Origin: Saccoglossus kowalevskii
Taxonomy: Eukaryota; Hemichordata; Enteropneusta; Harrimaniidae
Assembly: GCF_000003605.2 (NCBI RefSeq)
Contig: NW_003139203.1
Span: 1-14,099, forward strand
Direction of reading: 5' to 3'
DNA length: 14,099 nt
The notes under the pieces are model-generated. The model made no database searches and was not told the DNA's origin. It worked only from the letters and a program-made list of their open reading frames with translations. Positions within the stretch are counted from its first letter, which is position 1. Every line of letters begins with the position of its first letter. Of this stretch, positions 10,319 through 14,099 are shown one piece after another. The translations under genes were made by a program, and so were the position numbers.

Positions 10319-11042
10319 ATCACTGTATCAGTATCTTTCTCAACATCACTGTCTCAGTATCTTTCTCAACATCACTGTTTCAGTATCTTTCTCAACATCA
10401 CTGTTTCAGTATCTTTCTCAACATCACTGTGTCAGTATCTTTCTCTACAATACTGTCTCAGTATCTATCTCAATATCACTGTCTCAGTATCTTTCGCAAC
10501 ATCACTGTTTCAGTATCTTTCTCAACATCACTGTTTCAGTATCTTTCTCAACATCACAATTTCAGTATCTTTCTCTACAATACTGTCTCAGTATCTTTCT
10601 CAACATCACTGTTTCAGCATCTTTCTCTACATCACTGTTTCAGCATCGTTCTCAACATCACTGTTTCAGCATCTTTCTCAACATCACTGTTTCAGTATCT
10701 ATCTCAACATCACTGTTTCAGTATCTTTCTCTACATCACTGTCTCAGTATCTTTCTCAACATCACTGTTTCAGTATCTTTCTCTACATCACTGTTTCAGT
10801 ATCTTTCTCAACATCACTGTTTCAGTATCTTTCTCTACAATACTGTCTCAGTATCTTTCTCAACATCACTGTTTCAGTATCTTTCTCTACATCGCTGTCT
10901 CAGTATCTTTCTCAACATCACTGTTTCAGTATCTATCTCAACATCACTGTCTCAGTATCTTTCTCAACATCACTGTTTCAGCATCTTTCTCAACATCACT
11001 GTTTCAGTATCTTTCTCTACAATACTGTCTCAGTATCTTTCT

Positions 11043-11388
11043 CAAACATCACTTTCAGTATTTTTCTCTCACATCTTTCTCAAACATCACTTTCAGTATT
11101 TTTCTCTCACATCTTTCTCACACATCACTGTCTCAGTATCTTTCTCAACATCAGTCTCAGTATCTTTCTCACACATCACTGTATCAGTATCTTTCTCAAC
11201 ATCACTGTCTCAGTATCTTTCTCTACATCACTGTTTCAGTATCTATCTCAACATCACTGTCTCAGTATCTTTCTCAACATCACTGTTTCAGCAGCTTTCT
11301 CAACATCACTGTCTCAGTATCTATCTCAACATCACTATCAGTATCTTTCTCTACATCACTGTCTCAGTATCTTTCTCACACATAACTG
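11043..11388. repeat. 346-bp cassette, copy 5 of 5
   Basis: It lies 1423 bp after copy 4, with the same order and length. It closes the second ~1423-bp unit. Confidence 0.88.
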
Positions 11389-11494
11389 TTTCAGTATCTT
11401 TCTCAACATCACAATTCAGTATTTTTCTCTACAATACTGTCTCAGTATCTTTCTCAACATCACTGTTTCAGCATCTTTCTCTACATCACTGTTT

Positions 11495-11740
11495 CAGCGT
11501 CGTTCTCAACATCACTGTTTCAGCATCTTTCTCAACATCACTGTTTCAGTATCTATCTCAACATCACTGTCTCAGTATCTTTCTCAACATCACTGTTTCA
11601 GTATCTTTCTCAACATCACAATTTCAGTATCTTTCTCTACAATACTGTTTCAGTATCTTTCTCACACATCATTTTCAGTATCTTTCTCAACATCACTGTT
11701 TCAGTATCTATCTCAACATCACTGTCTCAGTATCTTTTAC
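11495..11740. repeat. 246-bp module, copy 11 of 12
   Basis: Consensus module with ttttac at 11735. It lies in the partial third copy of the ~1423-bp unit but lacks the ctttctgaac marker of copies 9 and 10, so that change is not shared by the whole tandem series. Confidence 0.9.
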
Positions 11741-11829
11741 AACATCACTGTATCAGTATCTTTCTCAACATCACTGTCTCAGTATCTTTCTCAACATCAC
11801 TGTTTCAGTATCTTTCTCAACATCACTGT

Positions 11830-12075
11830 CTCAGTATCTTTTACAACATCACTGTATCAGTATCTTTCTCAACATCACTGTCTCAGTATCTTTCTCAACA
11901 TCACTGTTTCAGTATCTTTCTCAACATCACTGTCTCAGTATCTTTCTCAACATCACCGTCTCAGTATCTATCTCAACATCACTGTATCAGCAGCTTTCTC
12001 AACATCACTGTCTCAGTATCTTTCTCAACATCACTGTTTCAGTATCTTTCTCAACATCACTGTCTCAGTATCTTT
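11830..12075. repeat. Irregular monomers between higher-order blocks
   Basis: Mostly consensus and tctcag monomers with one ttttac monomer near 11839, an isolated caccgtc near 11956 and cagcagctttc near 11990. The order does not follow any of the larger units for more than a few monomers. No gene is visible. Confidence 0.7.
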
Positions 12076-12220
12076 CTCACACATCACTGTATCAGTATCT
12101 TTCTCACACATCACTGTTTCAGTATCTTTCTCACACATCACTGTTTCAGTATCATTCTCAACATCACTGTCTCAGTATCTTTCTCACACATCACTGTATC
12201 AGTATCTTTCTCACACATCA
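12076..12220. repeat. Run of 27-bp monomers (cacacatcactg form)
   Basis: Five monomers with ctcacacatcactg instead of ctcaacatcactg, one base longer than consensus, lie close together here with one cattctcaac monomer between them. The alternation of gtatcag and gtttcag suggests a small local duplication: gtatcag then gtttcag in both halves. Elsewhere the cacacatcactg form occurs mainly inside the 346-bp cassette. Confidence 0.75.
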
Positions 12221-12922
12221 CTGTTTCAGTATCTTTCTCAACATCACTGTTTCAGTATCTATCTCAACATCACTGTCTCAGTATCTTTTACAACATCACT
12301 GTATAGTATCTTTCTCAACATCACTGTCTCAGTATCTTTCTCAACATCACTGTTTCAGTATCTTTCTCAACATCACTGTTTCAGTATCTTTCTCAACATC
12401 ACTGTTTCAGTATCTTTCTCTACAATACTGTCTCAGTATCTTTCTCAGCATCACTGTTTCTGTATCTTTCTCAACATCACAATTCAGTATCTTTCTCTAC
12501 AATACTGTCTCAGTATCTTTCTCAACATCACTGTTTCAGCATCTTTCTCTACATCACTGTTTCAGCGTCGTTCTCAACATCACTGTTTCAGCATCTTTCT
12601 CAACATCACTGTTTCAGTATCTATCTCAACATCACTGTCTCAGTATCTTTCTCAACATCACTGTTTCAGTATCTTTCTCAACATCACAATTTCAGTATCT
12701 TTCTCTACAATACTGTTTCAGTATCTTTCTCACACATCATTTTCAGTATCTTTCTCAACATCACTGTTTCAGTATCTATCTCAACATCACTGTCTCAGTA
12801 TCTTTTACAACATCACTGTATCAGTATCTTTCTCAACATCACTGTCTCAGTATCTTTCTCAACATCACTGTTTCAGTATCTTTCTCAACATCACTGTTTC
12901 AGTATCTTTCTCAACATCACTG
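12213..12922. repeat. Duplicated block E (~0.71 kb), copy 2
   Basis: Partner of 5320-6027. It starts just after the local run of 27-bp monomers at 12076-12220 and brings the last complete cagcgtcg-to-ttttac module of the window (12563-12808). Confidence 0.84.
12563..12808. repeat. 246-bp module, copy 12 of 12
   Basis: Consensus module with ttttac at 12803, the last complete copy. A shorter version without the cagcgtcg start follows at about 13030-13172. Confidence 0.9.
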
Positions 12923-13497
12923 TTTCAGTATCTTTCTCTACATCACTGTCTCAGTATCTATCTCAACATCACTGTCTCAGTATCTATCTCAACATCACTG
13001 TCTCAGTATCTTTCTCAACATCACTGTTTCAGTATCTTTCTCAACATCACAATTTCAGTATCTTTCTCTACAATACTGTTTCAGTATCTTTCTCACACAT
13101 CATTTTCAGTATCTTTCTCAACATCACTGTTTCAGTATCTATCTCAACATCACTGTCTCAGTATCTTTTACAACATCACTGTATCAGTATCTTTCTCAAC
13201 ATCACTGTCTCAGTATCTTTCTCAACATCACTGTTTCAGTATCTTTCTCAACATCACTGTTTCAGTATCTTTCTCAACATCACTGTTTCAGTATCTTTCT
13301 CTACAATACTGTCTCAGTATCTATCTCAATATCACTGTCTCAGTATCTTTCTCAACATCACTGTTTCAGTATCTTTCTCAACATCACTGTTTCAGTATCT
13401 TTCTCAACATCACAATTTCAGTATCTTTCTCTACAATACTGTCTCAGTATCTTTCTCAACATCACTGTTTCAGCATCTTTCTCTACATCACTGTTTC
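12923..13497. repeat. Diverged relative of the 6420-6912 and 4471-4945 segments
   Basis: It contains a partial module (cacaatttcag, ctacaatactg, cacacatcatt, ctatctc, ttttac), then the caatatcactg monomer at 13327 and cagcatcg at 13497, 170 bp later. The same 170-bp spacing is seen from 6742 to 6912. It lacks the gtgtcag and ttcgcaac markers of the 6.7-, 9.0- and 10.4-kb copies, so it may keep an older state. Confidence 0.75.
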
Positions 13498-13498
13498 A

Positions 13499-13915
13499 GC
13501 ATCGTTCTCAACATCTCTGTTTCAGCATCTTTCTCAACATCACTGTTTCAGTATCTATCTCAACATCACTGTTTCAGTATCTTTCTCTACATCACTGTCT
13601 CAGTATCTTTCTCAACATCACTGTTTCAGCATCTTTCTCAACATCACTGTTTCAGTATCTTTCTCAACATCACTGTTTCAGTATCTTTCTCACACAACAC
13701 TGTCTCAGCATCGTTCTCAACATCTCTGTTTCAGCATCTTTCTCAACATCACTGTTTCAGTATCTATCTCAACATCACTGTTTCAGTATCTTTCTCTACA
13801 TCACTGTCTCAGTATCTTTCTCAACATCACTGTTTCAGCATCTTTCTCAACATCACTGTTTCAGTATCTTTCTCAACATCACTGTTTCAGTATCTTTCTC
13901 ACACAACACTGTTTC
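13499..13915. repeat. Tandem duplication of 209 bp
   Basis: 13499-13707 and 13708 to about 13915 match with offset 209: cagcatcg at 13497 and 13706, the rare acatctctg at 13511 and 13720, and cacacaacactg at about 13691 and 13900. 209 is eight 26-bp monomers plus one base, and the additional base lies in the cacacaacactg monomer. The copies separate at gtctcag against gtttcag. Confidence 0.85.
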
Positions 13916-14099
13916 AGTATCTTTCCACATATCATTTTCAGTATCTTTCTCACACATCATTTTCAGTATTCTTCTCAACATCACAGTTTTAGTATCTATC
14001 TCAACATCACAGTTTCAGTATCTTTCTCACACATCATTTTCAATATCTTTCTCAACATCACTGTTTCAGTATCTATCTCAACATCACTGTTTCAGTATC
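13911..14099. repeat. More diverged monomers at the right end
   Basis: This stretch has variants not seen elsewhere: ctttccacatatcatt, tattcttctc, cacagttttag, cacagtttcag and ttttcaatatc. The cacacatcatt form occurs at least twice in short order. The sequence is still clearly the same satellite up to the last base. Raised divergence fits an approach to an array edge, but the edge itself is not in the window. Confidence 0.7.

Larger units (their letters stand above)
8538..11829. repeat. Tandem higher-order repeat of ~1423 bp, 2.3 copies
   Basis: Copies are about 8538-9962, 9963-11387 and a partial 11388-11829. The offset is 1425-1426 bp at the left, 1423 bp in the middle and 1422 bp between copies 2 and 3. 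The changes are explained by one additional T near 10005 (tttttcttctac) and a 3-base loss at 10313-10320 (ttttacatcac for ttttacaacatcac). Landmarks are cagcgtcg at 8647, 10073 and 11495, ttcgcaac at 9071 and 10494, and caaacatcac at 9620 and 11043. Around 9360-9470 against 10790-10890 the monomer order differs slightly, with an alternative use of ctacatcgctg and ctatctc monomers. Confidence 0.88.
1..14099. repeat. 26-bp satellite/minisatellite array filling the window
   Basis: Every part of the window can be read as head-to-tail copies of a 26-bp monomer, about 540 in all, with no unique sequence between them and no inverted copies. The monomer starts tttcagtatcttt and ends caacatcactg. Common variants are tctcag for tttcag, ctatctc for ctttctc, ttttacaac for tttctcaac, tctacatc for tcaacatc, and a 52-bp pair containing cacaatttcag and ctacaatactg. 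A few variants are 25 or 27 bp and shift the register slightly. The + strand is poor in G (about 2 in 26) and rich in pyrimidine (18 in 26). Such arrays are typical of eukaryotic satellite or minisatellite DNA. I do not recognise the family by name. No gene is supported anywhere in the window. Confidence 0.97.

Noticed and set aside
10429-11385. 318-codon open reading frame nearly identical to the one at 9006
   Set aside because: Its similarity to the frame at 9006 reflects the 1423-bp tandem duplication, not conservation of a protein.
1-14099. CRISPR array
   Set aside because: Repeats of 26 bp are directly adjacent, with no unique spacers between them and no cas genes.
1-14099. Telomeric repeat or CENP-B box
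   Set aside because: The 26-bp monomer contains no TTAGGG-like short unit and no sequence resembling the CENP-B box core (TTCG ... CGGG).
1-14099. Transposon or insertion sequence inside the array
   Set aside because: I found no interruption longer than 6 bases, no terminal inverted repeats, no target-site duplications and no transposase-like frame.
1-14099. Repeat-containing surface or ice-binding type protein
   Set aside because: A real repeat protein normally has a DNA repeat length divisible by 3 and a preserved frame. Here the monomer is 26 bp, indels of 1 base are tolerated, and all three frames are equally open.
1-14099. tRNA, rRNA or structured RNA genes
   Set aside because: No cloverleaf, conserved rRNA segments or long stable stems are visible. 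The only inverted repeat is the 4-base-arm palindrome at monomer junctions.

Overview
The whole 14,099-base window is one uninterrupted tandem array of a 26-bp satellite/minisatellite monomer. Roughly 540 monomers run head to tail in a single orientation. I see no gene, RNA gene, transposon, CRISPR array or unique spacer. The consensus monomer is clearest at 1336-1361 and 1362-1387. It has base composition 11 T, 7 C, 6 A and 2 G, so about 35% G+C, with a strong bias toward pyrimidines on the + strand. It carries no CpG, no ATG and no stop codon in any + frame. Because 26 is not a multiple of 3, reading through the array cycles the frames and gives long repetitive open frames. These are by-products of the repeat, not genes.

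A megasatellite-like array with several layers of higher-order repeat points to a eukaryotic nuclear genome (heterochromatin, pericentromere, subtelomere or an expanded minisatellite). The species cannot be told from the sequence. The window starts inside the array. The last ~190 bases hold more diverged monomers, which may mean that an edge is near.

Monomer variants recur in a fixed order, so the array has a higher-order structure. (1) A ~246-bp module beginning with a CpG-bearing variant (cagcgtcg) and ending with a ttttac variant occurs 12 times, always with exactly 240 bp between the two landmarks. (2) A ~346-bp cassette of shortened monomers (caaacatcac ... cacacataac) occurs five times. 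(3) These modules sit inside larger duplications: tandem units of ~853/859 bp (1603-3334), 673 bp (5180-6698), ~1423 bp (8538-11829) and 209 bp (13499-13915), plus dispersed copies. The dispersed pairs are 11-745 with 2916-3650, 651-1575 with 4020-4945, 2270-3953 with 7067-8745, 5925-7060 with 8231-9366, and 5320-6027 with 12213-12922. Copies differ by only a few substitutions or 1-6 base indels.

Nothing here looks like genes working together. The interest lies in array evolution: nested duplications of different register, shared marker variants that order the events, a short palindrome repeated every 26 bp, and variants restricted to sub-blocks. All alignments were done by eye, so block ends are good to a few bases at best, and identity is described rather than calculated.
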